Source of the DNA: Phaeosaccion multiseriatum
Lineage: Eukaryota > Ochrophyta, other classes
Direction: 5' to 3'
DNA length: 64,000 bases
NCBI GenBank assembly: GCA_965112735.1
Contig: OZ218962.1
Span: 434,001 to 498,000, forward strand
Positions 43,635 to 55,254 of this stretch are shown in pieces. Position 1 is the first letter of the stretch. Every line of letters starts with the position of its first letter. The notes under the pieces were generated by a model. That model made no database searches, was not told the origin of the DNA, and saw only the letters and a list, made by a program, of their open reading frames with translations. The translations under genes and the position numbers were made by a program.

Positions 43635-45329
43635 GATTCTCTGTCTCTCCCTCTCTCCCACTCTCTCTCTCTCATGTGCTTCACCGGCGCCCCTCGTCTC
43701 TCTGTCTCTCGTGCCCCCCCTCTTCCGTTTCTCGTCCTTCCTCGTCTACCGCGGCATGATTTTCTCTCTCCCAGAACACGGGTAAAAAAGGAGGTCGTGG
43801 GGGGGGGGGGGGGGCAAGCGGGCGGCAAGAAGAGACCCGCCCACTTCGTAGCAGCAGCGGCCCTGGCCAAGAAGCTCCCGCCAATGAAGGTCAGCAAGCC
43901 CTGTGGTGACTGGGCGATAGGGAGAGAGGGAGAGGGGGGGGGGGGGAGTAGTAGGGGGGGCGGGAGGGTTCATCTCCTCAACCTTGTGCATCCTCTAACC
44001 TCACGTGTTGGTCATCTGCACGTATCCGCTCGTCTATGCGATTCACTCGAGAGCCCTTGACCCCTTCCTCTTCTCCTCTGCACACCCCACCCCCCACCCC
44101 ACAGGCGGTGACGTACTCTGCTGACGACGTCATACTCGTGTGTGGCGACGGAGACTTTAGCTTCAGCAGGTCAGTCGGGCTCCTAAGTCAGGGAAGGAGC
44201 GAAGTCTGACTAACCCCAGACCACAGCCGAACGTGAAGCTCTCTTAGCGCCCTTCCCCTCCTCCCGCCCGCCCGTACGGAACCCAGCCCTTATCGCTGGC
44301 ACCGCCCCTCAACGCTCAACGCCCTCCTGCCTCTCTCCATCTGTTACCATCTACTACTACCTATGCATTCCAATACATTGCCGTGCATGTGCACTCAGAG
44401 GCCTGATCCGCCAGCGAGCGAGCGACTGCCCCGGTGTGTATGCCAAGGGCCGCGGAGTCGTGGCCACCTCGTTCGACACCCGTGCAGAGGTACTGAATGT
44501 CCAACTCCTGACCCTCTAAACCTCTATATGCCGGGCCCTTGTCCTACTCAGCCATCTATACCCCATATACCCGTATACCGATGTACCTACACATGATGCA
44601 GGTGCTGGAGAAATATCCATCTGCCTACAGATGGCTGGACAAGCTCCGTAAGCACGGGACGAAGGTGCTGCACGCCGTTGACGCCACACGCCTGGAGGAG
44701 AGCCTGCTGAGGGGCAGCGGGTTGTTAGAGGAGGGAGGGGGGGCAGGCAGCAGCAGGGTCATGTTCGACAAGGTGAGGGGCAGTGGGTTGTTAAAGAAGG
44801 AGAGCTTCGCTGATGAGGCGGCGGGTTGTTAAACGTTGGGGCAGTGGGTTGTTAGAGGGGGCTTTTGCTGAGGGGCAGTGGGTTGTTAGAGAGGAGGGAG
44901 TTTGGCTGGGGGGCAGTGAGGGCGCTCGATGAATCCCCCCCCTTTTCCCTGTCCTCCCCTCCCCCAACCTACGTAGCCTTCACGTACACTCATTCCTCTT
45001 CCCCCCACCCTCCTCGACCCGCTATGGACGTGCGTGTCCGTCTCAGATTGTGTTTAACTTCCCCCACACGGGGTCGCAGCGATGCCACCTCAATCGGAAC
45101 CTCTTGAGGGATTTCTTTTTGTCTGCGAAGGGCTTGGTCAAGCCTGCCGACGAGGGGGGGGAGGTGAGGGAGGGAGGGAGGAAGGAGGGAGGGAGTGAAA
45201 GGAGGAGGAGGAGGAGCTTGGAAGGGAACAGAAGAGGGGAGAGGGAGGCAGGGAGAGAACACGTTCACTCACGAGGGATGCAGCTTCTGGTCAGAAAAGG
45301 ATCTTCTTTCTTGCCCCCCCAATCTTGCG

Positions 45330-45428
<99 letters not shown>

Positions 45429-47156
45429 CCCTCTTACTCTCCTCCCCCATCTCTCCCTCTTTGCCTCCCTCTCCCTCTCCCTCCCTCTCCCTCTCCCTCT
45501 CTCCCTCTCTCCCTCTCTCCCTCTGCAGATCCACGTTACCCTGAAGAGCCATCCACCGTACAGTGAGTGGGACGTTAGGGCTCTCGCCGCGGGGAAGGCG
45601 GGCGCAGACGCAGATACACCAGAAGCAAGGGCAGAGGCAAGGACAGGGGCAAGGACAGGTGTAGCAGGCAAGACAGACAAGGCACCCAGAGGATTGATCC
45701 TCATCAAGACTCTCCGCTTCGACCCGGCGTAAGTAGAGTGGCACGAGGAGGGGTGGGGTGGTGGGGTGGTGGGGTGGTTGGGTGGTGGGGCTGCTGCGAA
45801 GGTTTGCTCAGCAGTGTGCTTCGTGATGATTGATACGGGTCTTGTCTCGCTCACCTTCTCAATCTGAGGTTGCTGTCTGCACTGATTGATAGCAGTGCAC
45901 TATTTTTAAGCGTTGGTGTGTGGTGCTGTTGGAATCCCATCGACGAATCAGTCGCAACACATTTTGTGGTGTCTATGTGATCAGTTCCATCCAAACTCAA
46001 CCAACCAACCAGCCAACCAACCATCCAAATGCCATCCTCAATTCAATGCATGTATTCCACGCACAGGGAATTCCCTGGCTACCGTCACCAGACCACCGAC
46101 CCCAGTGCCAAGGCCTTCGACAATAGCAAATCCAACACTTTCGTGTTCGGAAGGCCCCGAGATCCGAGGGGTCTGGATGCAAGGATGGAGGGGGAAGGGG
46201 GAGGGGAGGGAGGGGAGGGAGGGGAGGATCATCTGGCGTGGTTGGATAGACTGGCAGAGGAGATTCCGGAGGACGAGACGACGAGGTTGGCTGTAAATGA
46301 TGAGGATGGAGATAGTGATTGTGCTTACGAGCAGCAGCAGGGGCAGCAGCAGGAGGGGGAGGAGGAGGAGGAGGAGGAGGAGGAGGAGGAGGAGGAGGAG
46401 GAGGAGGAGGAGGAGGAGGAGGAGGAGGGAGACGAGGACTCCAGAGATGCGGAGGAAGCTTTCGCCGCTGCACTCCTTGCCAGCGAAGAGGACGACGATG
46501 AGGACGAGGAAGAGGAAGAGGAAAGGGAGGGGGCAGATTGGGAAGATGACCTCGAGAGCGGCGAGGACCTGTCTGACACTGAGACTCACAGCGGTGGGCC
46601 TGCTGCTGTATCACCTACTGGTGGGGAAGCCTTGGGTTTGGACGCGCGTGTGGCGGCCCTTCTGGAAGGGTACAGCGACGACGAGGGCATCCCCGCTGAA
46701 GGGGTGGAGCTCATGCGGGAGGCGGATGCCATGTTGAATGAGGGGAGCGATGACGACAGGAAGGCCGCCGCCTTTGCGTTCGCTACAGGGAGGGCGGGTG
46801 GGGAGGGCATAGGCAAGGGTATGGGTAGGTCGCCGCCACACGCACACGCCGAGCGGGGAGGCTATGCGGGAGGGTCCAAGAAGAGGAAGAGAGGAGAAGG
46901 AGGGGGGGGGCAACAGGACGACTCGGAAGGAGACTCCGATGAGGAGCAAGAAGGGCGAGAACGAGAACGAAGAGGAGGAGGAGGAGAAGAAGACAAAGAC
47001 GACTCAGAGCAGGATTCCGACGACTACTACGAGCGGGCCGGGGCAGGGAGGGGAGGGAAAAGGCGCACGGATTGGCGGGGCCCAATGGACCCTGAATCAC
47101 CAACTGCCGCTGCTCTGTTTCGGCCGTTCCACCAAGGCCCTTGGGGCTCCCTTTGA
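43382..47156 (+). CDS. BMT5-like rRNA (uridine-N3) methyltransferase with long acidic tail
   Basis: Exons: 43382-43468, 43775-43889, 44105-44169, 44399-44489, 44602-44772, 45047-45163, 45529-45728 and 46067-47156. The methyltransferase core is VILVCGDGDFSFSRGLI (SAM-binding loop), GVVATSFDTRAEVLEKYP, LHAVDATRLEE, IVFNFPHTG, NLLRDFFLSAKGLVKP, IHVTLKSHPPYSEWDV and FPGYRHQTTDPSAKAF, the DUF2431/BMT5 family pattern. BMT5 methylates a uridine of 25S rRNA in the nucleolus. The basic, Gly-rich N-terminus (MVKQKKPQTKGGGKQSKSQT) fits a nucleolar protein. The last exon adds ~360 residues with a poly-Glu run (46352-46430), unlike short yeast homologues. Exons 1 and 2 are out of phase by one base; a 16-G run in exon 2 is the likely cause. 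Alternatively exon 1 belongs elsewhere and the start is in exon 2. Confidence 0.85.
43570..43633 (+). repeat. (CT)n dinucleotide repeat
   Basis: Intron 1 of the BMT5-like gene. Confidence 0.93.
45331..45520 (+). repeat. (CT)n / CCCTCT repeat
   Basis: Pyrimidine tract reaching the acceptor CTCTGCAG of BMT5-like exon 7. A GGGAGG purine tract (45164-45255) sits at the donor end of the same intron. Confidence 0.92.
46352..46430 (+). repeat. (GAG)n coding for poly-Glu
   Basis: About 25 Glu codons in the last exon of the BMT5-like gene. Confidence 0.92.
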
Positions 47157-47500
47157 GGTCGATGGCAATCGATGGCAGAGATGGAGCAGGGTGAGGGCTG
47201 TGTGCTCAACAAGGGATCTTAAACTCTTCTTTTCCATTACACGCTTATACCTTCTTGTGATGTTTACAAAGCACAATTCCATGTAGAATACATATAGAGA
47301 AGCACAAAATTCTCATATAGAGAAGCACAAAATTGCACACGCTACTTGCACTGACTTGGGGCCAGTCGTGTGCTCTGCCTCTCTCTTTGCCCTCATATCC
47401 CCCCCCGACCCTAACGCCCCCTCCAAGCCGCAGACTTCGGGCATTAATTTCTCATCTGCTGCCTACTACCTGCTGCGATGGGCGCATACGGCATGTGGCA
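47157..47500. other. spacer downstream of BMT5-like gene
   Basis: 344 bp, AT-rich at 47215-47340, with a tandem pair of the phrase TATAGAGAAGCACAAAATT (47291-47310 and 47316-47334). Probably 3' UTR and polyadenylation region. Confidence 0.55.
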
Positions 47501-48003
47501 TCAAACTTGCTCCTCCCCGACCACCTCCTCCTCCTGCTCCTCGTCTGTCTCCTCTCTCTGGTCTCTTACCCTGCGCCTCCTGCTGGTTTCGCTATCACGG
47601 GCTCTGCACAACGCACCGGTCACATAGACAGACACAGCGAACGTAAAAATGAAGGCAGTCACCCCGGCCGACAAGGCAGGGGGAAGGTCGAACATGGAGG
47701 GCAGGGAGGAGAATAAAGCCAACAAGATCCAAGGGCCAAGTTGAACCAGTGCTTCGCCCGCCTGCCTGGTTGTCTCTCCTGTCCGCAAAGCCAAGTCACC
47801 GCGTAAAGTCGACGATGTTCCTTCTCCTCCTGCGCCCAACGTGCTCCTCCTGCTCCTCTTGTCCCTGCTGCTGTGGGTGGTGGAGACACTGTGGATTCGC
47901 CCGCGAAGTTTTCCGTGGAGATGCGTGCTGCTTTTTGCTTCTTAACTCCCCTTCTAACAGCGGCGTGGTTGGCCTTTGCTGCACGATCCCCTGTCCTGTT
48001 CAT
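47501..48003 (-). CDS. doubtful small membrane protein
   Basis: On the minus strand the frame from ATG 48003 starts basic (MNRTGDRAAKANHAAVRRGV) and runs to about 47660. An overlapping frame (open 47839-47501) encodes a hydrophobic hairpin: WILLALFSSLPSMFDLPPAL, then a second segment (VTAFIFTFAVSVYVTGALC) and an acidic end. The two could be parts of one gene joined by a splice I cannot place; a 38-base GT...AG gap would close the frame but is implausibly short. A transcript is needed to decide. If real, its upstream region is shared with FtsH. Confidence 0.3.
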
Positions 48004-48581
48004 TGGGGAAGGGGAGAGCGCAAAGAAGCCCTTTAGCCTATGGGAAGCCAAATAATGAAATGGCTCGATGGAAAGAAGGGACAAAAAAAAATGGAAGCCA
48101 ATAATTGAAAGTAGTAAGTCAATGATTCGTATGCCTCCACCCATCTCTTTTTCTTTCTTGGCGAAGTATTTACGAGCACTTCGGGAAAAAATAAAGACGG
48201 TGCGTTGGAGGCCCTCCGCGCTTCTCTCCCTTCGGGGAGAGTAAGGTGATTCGGTGGGACTGTGTGAGCTGGGTATGTGGGACTTGGTATGTCCCCCGCA
48301 CGAGAGAGAAAGAGAGAGAAAGAGACGTGGGGAGAGGGAAGGTGGCAGGCAGAGGGGACACGGACTTCTAAGAGAGTGAGATATAATCAGTCTTCCCCGC
48401 CCTCCCTGCCCTCTACAACTTCTCTATACGTGTCCTTCCCCCTCGCGCGCGCGCTCTCTCTCTCCCCAGCGCCTCAGACGCGCCCCGAACCCTTGCTTGA
48501 ACTTGTTGACCACCAGCAGCCAAGAAGTCAAAGGAAAGTCCGCAGAGGAGCGAGAGGCCGCGGCTGAACCCAAACAACAAA
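48004..48581. promoter_or_regulatory. upstream region of FtsH
   Basis: 578 bp. Two AT-rich patches (48085-48130, 48165-48200) and a purine tract (48305-48330) are visible. A CGCGCGCGC run lies at 48444, followed by CTCTCTCTCTC. Confidence 0.45.
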
Positions 48582-51500
48582 ATGGAGCAGCGGCGGCAGC
48601 AGCAGCAGCAAATCAAGAGCAAGGCGCTGACCTTGGCGTTCCTCGTCAGCAGCGCGGAGGCATTCAACGTGGTGCAGAGCCTGCGGGCAGAGGGCGTCTT
48701 CTCTCGCTCCTCCTCCAGCAGGAGGAGCGGTATCAGCAGCAGCAGCAGCATCAGCACCAGCACCAGCAGCATTTTCGTATCGTCTCCGTGGATCGCCGCC
48801 CCCACCACTGGTAGCAAAGCCAGCATGGTCATGTCAACACGAATGGGCCCGGACTCCTCGAAGCAGACGACACGCAATCCCAACCCCAACATGGTGCCGC
48901 CTCACCCCGTCGTCTCCTCCGTGCGGACGCTGGCCACGCTACTGGCCGTCTCTTCCATGGCTCTGGGCATCATACTGGGGGCACCACGCTCCGCGGCGGC
49001 TGCAGAGCCCGCCACACAGATGACCACGACGACCACAAAGACCGCACGAGCAGCAGGAGGCGTGAGCGAGATCCGCTACTCGGACTTCATCAATGAGGTG
49101 GAGAACGGGAAGATGGAGAAGGTGTCTTTCTCCTCCGACGGGACGCGCCTCGTCGCCGTGGACTCGGATGGTATGCGTGTGAAGATGGACGCCATCCCCC
49201 CCGACCCAGAGCTTCTCTCCATCCTCACCTCCAACAATGTGGGTGGGAGGATGCATAGCCCGAGCAATACATGTTTATAAATGTTTATATGTTGATGTCC
49301 CAAACCCTGAGCCCTGTGACCCTGAGCCCCGACCCTGACTCTGATTCTAGCCCCGACCCCTGACCACGGACCCTAGCTACCCTCACCCTCTCTGCTGACA
49401 TGCCCCACACTCCACCTTCGCCCCATCCCCCCCCCCAACAGGTGGATGTGGAGGTCATGCCTGCCTCTGAGCAGGGCGGACCCTCCATCGACACGGGCAA
49501 GCTCATCCTCCCCGCCATCCTCCTGGGGGCGCTGGGTGCCTACGTGCAGGTGCGTGTATGTATGCACGCATGCATGTATGCTCTTGTATGTATGCATGCA
49601 TGCATGCGTCTGTGCGTGCGTGCGTGCGTACGTTGGATGGCAGGGGATGGGGGGGGGGGGAGAGGACAACACGGTGGACGTCAAGGCCGAGGCTGGTGGG
49701 GCTGGGCTGGGCTGTATCACCAACTGCTGTGCAGGGCTATATTGTGCTCTCCACAGTCGTGCGTGCTTCCATTGGTCTTCTTGAGGGGGGCGAGAGGAGA
49801 GCTAGTGACTATCGCTCACCCCAAATGTGGCGGTTTTCTTCTCTGCCACGCTTTGCTCTCTACTCCTTCCCTCCCATCCCCTCCCCTCCTTTCCTCCCCT
49901 TCTCTCTCTTCCCCTCCTCCCACAACACTCCACAGACGCGCGTCTTGGGCCCCAAGGACGGTGAAGGCGGAGAAGACAACGGCGATGAGCAGATGAGACC
50001 ACCCCCACCCCCCGGCATGGGCAGAGGAGGCCCACCGGGGCGTGGAGGAATGCCCAACCCATCCGAGTTCGCAAAGTCCAAGAGCAAGGTCCAAGTCAAT
50101 CCTGATACGGGTGTTGTATTCTCCGACGTCGCCGGCTGTGACAGCGCTAAACTGGAATTGGAAGAGGTGGTGGACTTCCTGCAGTACCCCGACCGCTACA
50201 CCGAGATTGGCGCCAAAATCCCCCGGGGGGTGCTGATGGAGGGCCCCCCTGGGACGGGAAAGACGCTTCTGGCCAAGGCCGTGGCAGGGGAGGCAGGTGT
50301 GCCCTTCATTGCGGTTTCCGGGTCTGAGTTTGTGGAGATGTACGTGGGAGTCGGTGCGTCGCGAGTGCGAGATATGTTTGCAAAGGCCAAGGAGAACGGT
50401 GAGTGGCCTTTGTTGTGTTTCCTCCACACTGGACTACAAGACTACGCTCTGGGCCTGGGCCGGCGGCCTCCGCCGGCCCCCCTCGGCCGCTCGCTTTTCA
50501 GCTCTTGGGCCTGGTAGGCCAGTAGAACCGAGCACTACGCCCCTAGCTACTTCTCACTCGCACTAACTCATACTCCCTCACTCCCTCCCTTCCTCCCTTC
50601 CTCCCTTCCTCCCTCCCTCCCTTCCTCCCTCCCTCCCTCCCTCCCTCCCTCCCTCCCTCCCTCCCTCCCTCCCTTCCTTCCTTCCTTCCTTCCTTCCTTC
50701 CTTCCTTCCTTCCTTCCTTCCTTCCTTCCTTCCTTCCTTCCTTCCTTCCTTCCTTCCTTCCTTCCTTCCTTCCTTCCTTCCTTCCTTCCTTCCTTCCTTC
50801 CTTCCTTCCTTCCTTCCTTCCTTCCTTCCTTCCTTCCTTCCTTCCTTCCTTCCTTCCTTCCTTCCTTCCTTCCTTCCTTCCTTCCTTCCTTCCTTCCTTC
50901 CTTCCTTCCTTCCTTCCTCCCTTCCTCCCTTCCTTCCTTCCTTCCTCCCTTCCTCCCTTCCTCCCTTCCTCCCTTCCTCCCTTCCTCCCTCCCTTACTCC
51001 CTTCCTTCCTTCCTTCCTCCCTTACTCCCTTCCTTCCTCCCTTCCTTCCTTCCTTCCTTCCTTCCTTCCTTCCTTCCCCTCTCACCTTCTCGCACGCAGC
51101 TCCTTGTATCATCTTTATCGGTAAGTAAGGGAGGGAGGTGTTGTCGTCTTCTCACTTGTCACTTCATCGGAATGCTGATAGCTACTTTACGTATTCTGTA
51201 ACGGCGCGCAACAACAGATGAGATCGACGCGGTCGGACGCCAGAGAGGTGCAGGAATGGCTGGCGGCAACGACGAGAGAGAGCAGACGCTCAACCAGATC
51301 CTCGTGCAGATGGACGGCTTTGAAGGAAGTGAGTTCTGTTGTACGCGACGGCTCGCATCGCACGTCACTTGCTTAGGATAAGCTCTAGCGCCACCGAGCA
51401 AGAAGTTTATCGGAGGCAGCACAAAGGACACCAAAGAGTCTGTGGCATAGTACCCTAACCCTCTTTGCTCCTTTCGACTTCTTCCTTCGATATCTACCTC

Positions 51501-52114
51501 AGATGTAGGGATCATCGTCATCGCCGCGACCAACCGTGCCGATATCCTCGACTCGGCCCTCACCCGTCCAGGGAGGTTCGATCGTCGCGTGCTTGTAGAC
51601 CTGCCCGACGTGGACGGTCGTACGGCCATCCTCAAGGTAGAAGGCGCCCTGCTGATCCCTGACCTCTAAGTCTGAGTCTGAGTCTGAGTCTGACTCCTGC
51701 GCGTGAGCCTGACCAGAGCCCCTCCCCCCACATCCACTACCATCCGTCCTCTAACCCCCGCCCCATCCACTGCCACCCATCCTCCGCTCTCCCCATCCAC
51801 TGCCATCCCTCGTCTAACCGCTCCCCATCCACTGCCATCCGTTCATCCTCAGGTGCATGCCCGCGGCAAACCCCTTGCCAAAGACGTCGACCTCGAAGCC
51901 ATCGCCCGCCGAACACCGGGCTTCAGCGGGGCACAGTTACAGAACCTGCTCAACGAGGCCGCCATCTTCACCGCAAGGAAGAAGAGGGTGGTCATCGAGT
52001 GGGACGATGTCGACAGGGCGGTGGATCGGCTCATGATCGGGGTGGAGAAGAAGGACGGAGGAGGCTTTACGTCGACGGCGAGGGAGATTGTCGCCTACCA
52101 CGAGGCCGGCCATG

Positions 52115-52174
<60 letters not shown>

Positions 52175-53545
52175 ACCTCCCCTCCCCTCCCCTAAATCCC
52201 TTCCCCCTCCCCTCCCAAACGCATCCACTGCCATCCCCACCCTCTAGCTATCATCGGCGCCCTGATGCCTGACTACGATATGGTACAGAAGGTATCAATC
52301 GTGCCGCGCACAAGTGGGGCGGGAGGAGTCACTTTCTTCTCTCCCTCAGAGCAGAGACTCAAGACCGGCATGTACAGCAGGTACGTGAGCATCTACCCAC
52401 CCGCTGACATATGCACGCCTTACCCCCCTATATTGACTATGTATATCGATCAATCTGAAGATGCGGTCCGTTGACTCTTCATAAGTACAGTAAGCCGAAA
52501 CGCCAACCGAAAAACGCAAACGCAAACCGCACCCCCCCCGTCCCTGTCATAGGCAATACCTGGAGGCCCAGCTGGCGGTGGCCCTGGGGGGCAGGCTGGC
52601 AGAGGAGCTCATCTACGGGGAGGACTCGGTCACAACTGGCGCACAAAACGACCTCAAGCAGGTGGGTATGTTGGTAGTACAGGGGTGTTTTGGTGATACA
52701 AGCGGGGCGTAGGTGGGTCTCCGGGGTATGTGTGTGGGAAACTGATGCATGCCCGCTCTTGCCTTCGCCCCTCCCCTCCCCCCTCTGTCCCTCCCTCCCC
52801 TCCCTCCCCTCCCCCCCTCTCCAGGTGGACAACATCGCCCGCAGCATGGTGACAGAGTGGGGCTTCTCTCCCAAGGTCGGCCCCATGGTGGTGGGAGGGG
52901 AGAGTCAATCTGTTGGAGGGGCTCCGCCCGCGATTGGCAGCAAGCTGCAGAAGACGGGTATGTATGTGCCTAGCTGACTCTCTCCTCTCCTCTCCTCTCC
53001 TCTCCTCCCCTCTCACCCCTCCTCGCTTCTCGCTCTCCCTGGACAGATCTCCTCCTCCTCACCTCCTCCTCACCTCCTCCCTCCTCCCCCTCCTCCCCCT
53101 CCTCCCCCCCATACGCCCCTTACTCCCTCCCCCAACACCTCCACTGCCCCCCCTCCTCCCCTCACAGTTGACGACGAGGTGACCCGCCTGACCAACAACG
53201 CCTACGTCACGGGCAAGAAGATCCTCTCTGAGAACGCTGAGCTCCTGGAAGCCCTCGCACAGAGACTACTCGAGCAGGATCAGGTGAGCGCGGAGGAGAC
53301 TCACGCCTCCAATCCCCTCCCTCCCCGTCCGCTGCCACCCATCCATACCTACCTCCACTGCCATCCACCCACCCATTCACTGCCACCCATCCATCCCTGC
53401 ATCCATTGCCATCCCCCAGGTGACGGCGGAGGAGCTATCTCTGATGATCATGGACGCAAAGGCGGTGACGATGGCACCCTACGACGTGTACGGAGAGAGC
53501 AAGCAGTACGCAGAGATGCCCTTCAGGCACTATCCGGCCCTCTAA
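48582..53545 (+). CDS. FTSH: plastid FtsH ATP-dependent zinc metalloprotease
   Basis: Twelve exons: 48582-49238, 49442-49549, 49936-50398, 51100-51120, 51218-51328, 51503-51636, 51853-52114, 52248-52380, 52553-52661, 52825-52957, 53168-53283 and 53420-53545. They sum to 791 codons (790 residues). The leader has a hydrophobic stretch ending SSAEAF (Phe28), like secondary-plastid signal/transit leaders, then a Ser-rich transit region and hydrophobic segments at ~112-131 and ~239-254. The AAA module shows GPPGTGKT (358-365), Walker B IIFIDEID and RPGRFDRR. The protease domain has HEAGH (581-585). Thylakoid FtsH degrades damaged photosystem proteins such as D1. The protein is full length and the motifs intact. 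Exon 4 is 21 nt and encodes half of Walker B; the HEAGH codons end at an intron. Intron 3 is mostly CTTC repeats. Confidence 0.95.
49711..49723 (-). repeat. dispersed element, exact core copy
   Basis: GCTGTATCACCAA in FtsH intron 2. A shorter match in the other orientation (TTGGTGATACAAG) is in intron 9 at 52690. Confidence 0.85.
50577..51077 (+). repeat. (CTTC)n / CCCT tetranucleotide array in FtsH intron 3
   Basis: About 500 bp of CCTT/CCCT units: mixed at both ends and almost pure CTTC between 50675 and 50915. It occupies most of the 701-bp intron and ends shortly before the acceptor. Confidence 0.96.
52115..52171 (+). repeat. (GT)n dinucleotide repeat
   Basis: FtsH intron 7, beginning at the donor itself. 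Confidence 0.93.
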
Positions 53546-54264
53546 GGAGATATAGATGGCAGTGGGTGGATTGGATGGCAGTGGATGGACGCATGGCCGT
53601 GGATTGGTGGAAGGAGGGAAGGAGGGAAGGAAGGGAGGAAGGAGAGGAAGAAGGGGGGGGTAAGGAGTAAGTAGACTGTAAACAAAGTAGGGCAGAACGA
53701 GATTTGTTGATTTAGTTACAAAGGAAAGGAGGACGATGGGACCCGAGCGAAGGACACATATTGGGCATATTGGGGACGAGGATGGCAGTAAATGGGGGAT
53801 GGCAGTGGATGGCAGTGGATGGTAGTGGATGGCAGTGGATGGCAGTGGATGGCAGTGATGTGACACTCTGGGGCGGTGCCGCACAGGCAGCAAACTGAAT
53901 GAAGTGGGCAGCAGGGGACATTGCATGTATTGATTGAAGGGCAACAGGGGACATTGCATGTATTGATTGAAGGGGAGCTCCCCTGCAGGCAAGTAAGTCC
54001 CCCGCCCCCTTCGACTGCGATTATTGAAGTAAGACTTATGGATGGAAAAGGTGATTGGGTCAGGCAAGACCCCCCTGTGTGGCATACGGAAGTACGGATT
54101 GAAAAGGTTATTTGGTAAGCCATTGAATAATAGCTTATTAGGGAAGAAGGGAGGAAGTGATGGTTGTGTGTGCGCGTGCGTGCGCATGCATACGCACTCA
54201 TGGAAATATAGCACATGAGAGACGGGAAGAAGAAGAAGTGTCAGTTTCGGTTTCAGTTTCGGTG
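53546..54264. other. spacer between convergent FtsH and the propeller gene
   Basis: 719 bp, no gene. Contains GGATGGCAGTGGATGGCAGT arrays at 53570-53600 and 53785-53860, and a duplicated 32-bp unit, GGGGACATTGCATGTATTGA plus flanks, at 53916 and 53948. Confidence 0.7.
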
Positions 54265-55205
54265 TCAGCTCGGGGTAAGTTTGGTATCCTTGGCTTCTGC
54301 CCCTGCCACTGCGCCCGTCCCTGCGCCTGCCCTCTTCTCTCTATGCACTCCCGTGTTCTCCCCCTCCGCCCCCTCCACAGAGTACATCTGCACACCTGGT
54401 GCTGTCATCATCACCAGACCCCGGCCCCCCTTTCCTCCCCGCCCAGCCCTACGCGCCGCCCCTCCTCCACCTCCACCTCCACCTCCTCCTGCTGCTGCTG
54501 CTCCTCCTCCTCCTCCTCCTACTCCTCCTCCACCACCACCACCTCCACCACCACCTCCTCCTCCTCCTCCTCCTCCTCCTCCACCACCACCACCACTACC
54601 ACCACTCCCTTGGCTTATTCTCCGCGCCTCGTCCTCGAGGAGGGGAGCATCAAACTCCACAGTCCTTGCGCTTTCACCGCTCCGCCCCAACGTGTCGCTG
54701 CTTGAAAGTCCTTCTCCCTCTATCCGTGCGTATTGCCGGTCGCGCTGCAGTGTGAGCGTGAGTGAGTGAGTGAGTGAGTGAGAGTGAGAAGCGAAAGGAG
54801 GGCGCAAGAGAGAGTGAGAGAAGAGAGTTGAGAGAGAGGAAGGGAGAGAGAAGAGCGTTGTATGTGTGTGTGTGTGAGAGTGAGAAAGCCCCCCCACCCC
54901 CCCCACCCTACCCCACCCTACCCTACCCTACCTTGGAATCCCCAGCGCCGCCAGTGAAGATGGCCCCCACACACGCCGCCAGGGAGCCCGACACGCACAC
55001 ACACACAGCCGCCACGCGACCAAGTACGGCATCGCACGCCCCTCCCCCGACAGGAAGGCGCCAAAGCCCCTCGGACTGGCGAAGGATGAAGGCGGCAGAG
55101 AGCATGTACGAGAGGAAGATGGCCAGGATGGCGGCGAGGAGGATGAAGCAGACCTTCCGCCAGGGCCGGTGGAGGTGGGGGGCGGCTGGGGGCGCAAAGG
55201 GGTCT

Positions 55206-55254
<49 letters not shown>

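Noticed and set aside
50543-51112. Minus-strand [10 protein letters not shown] protein
   Set aside because: Pure translation of the CTTC array in FtsH intron 3.
54897-54931. Telomere-like CCCTACCCTACCCTA run
   Set aside because: The unit is CCCTA/CCCCA, not CCCTAA; it is short and lies at the donor of a propeller-gene intron, so it reads as an ordinary purine-rich donor side.
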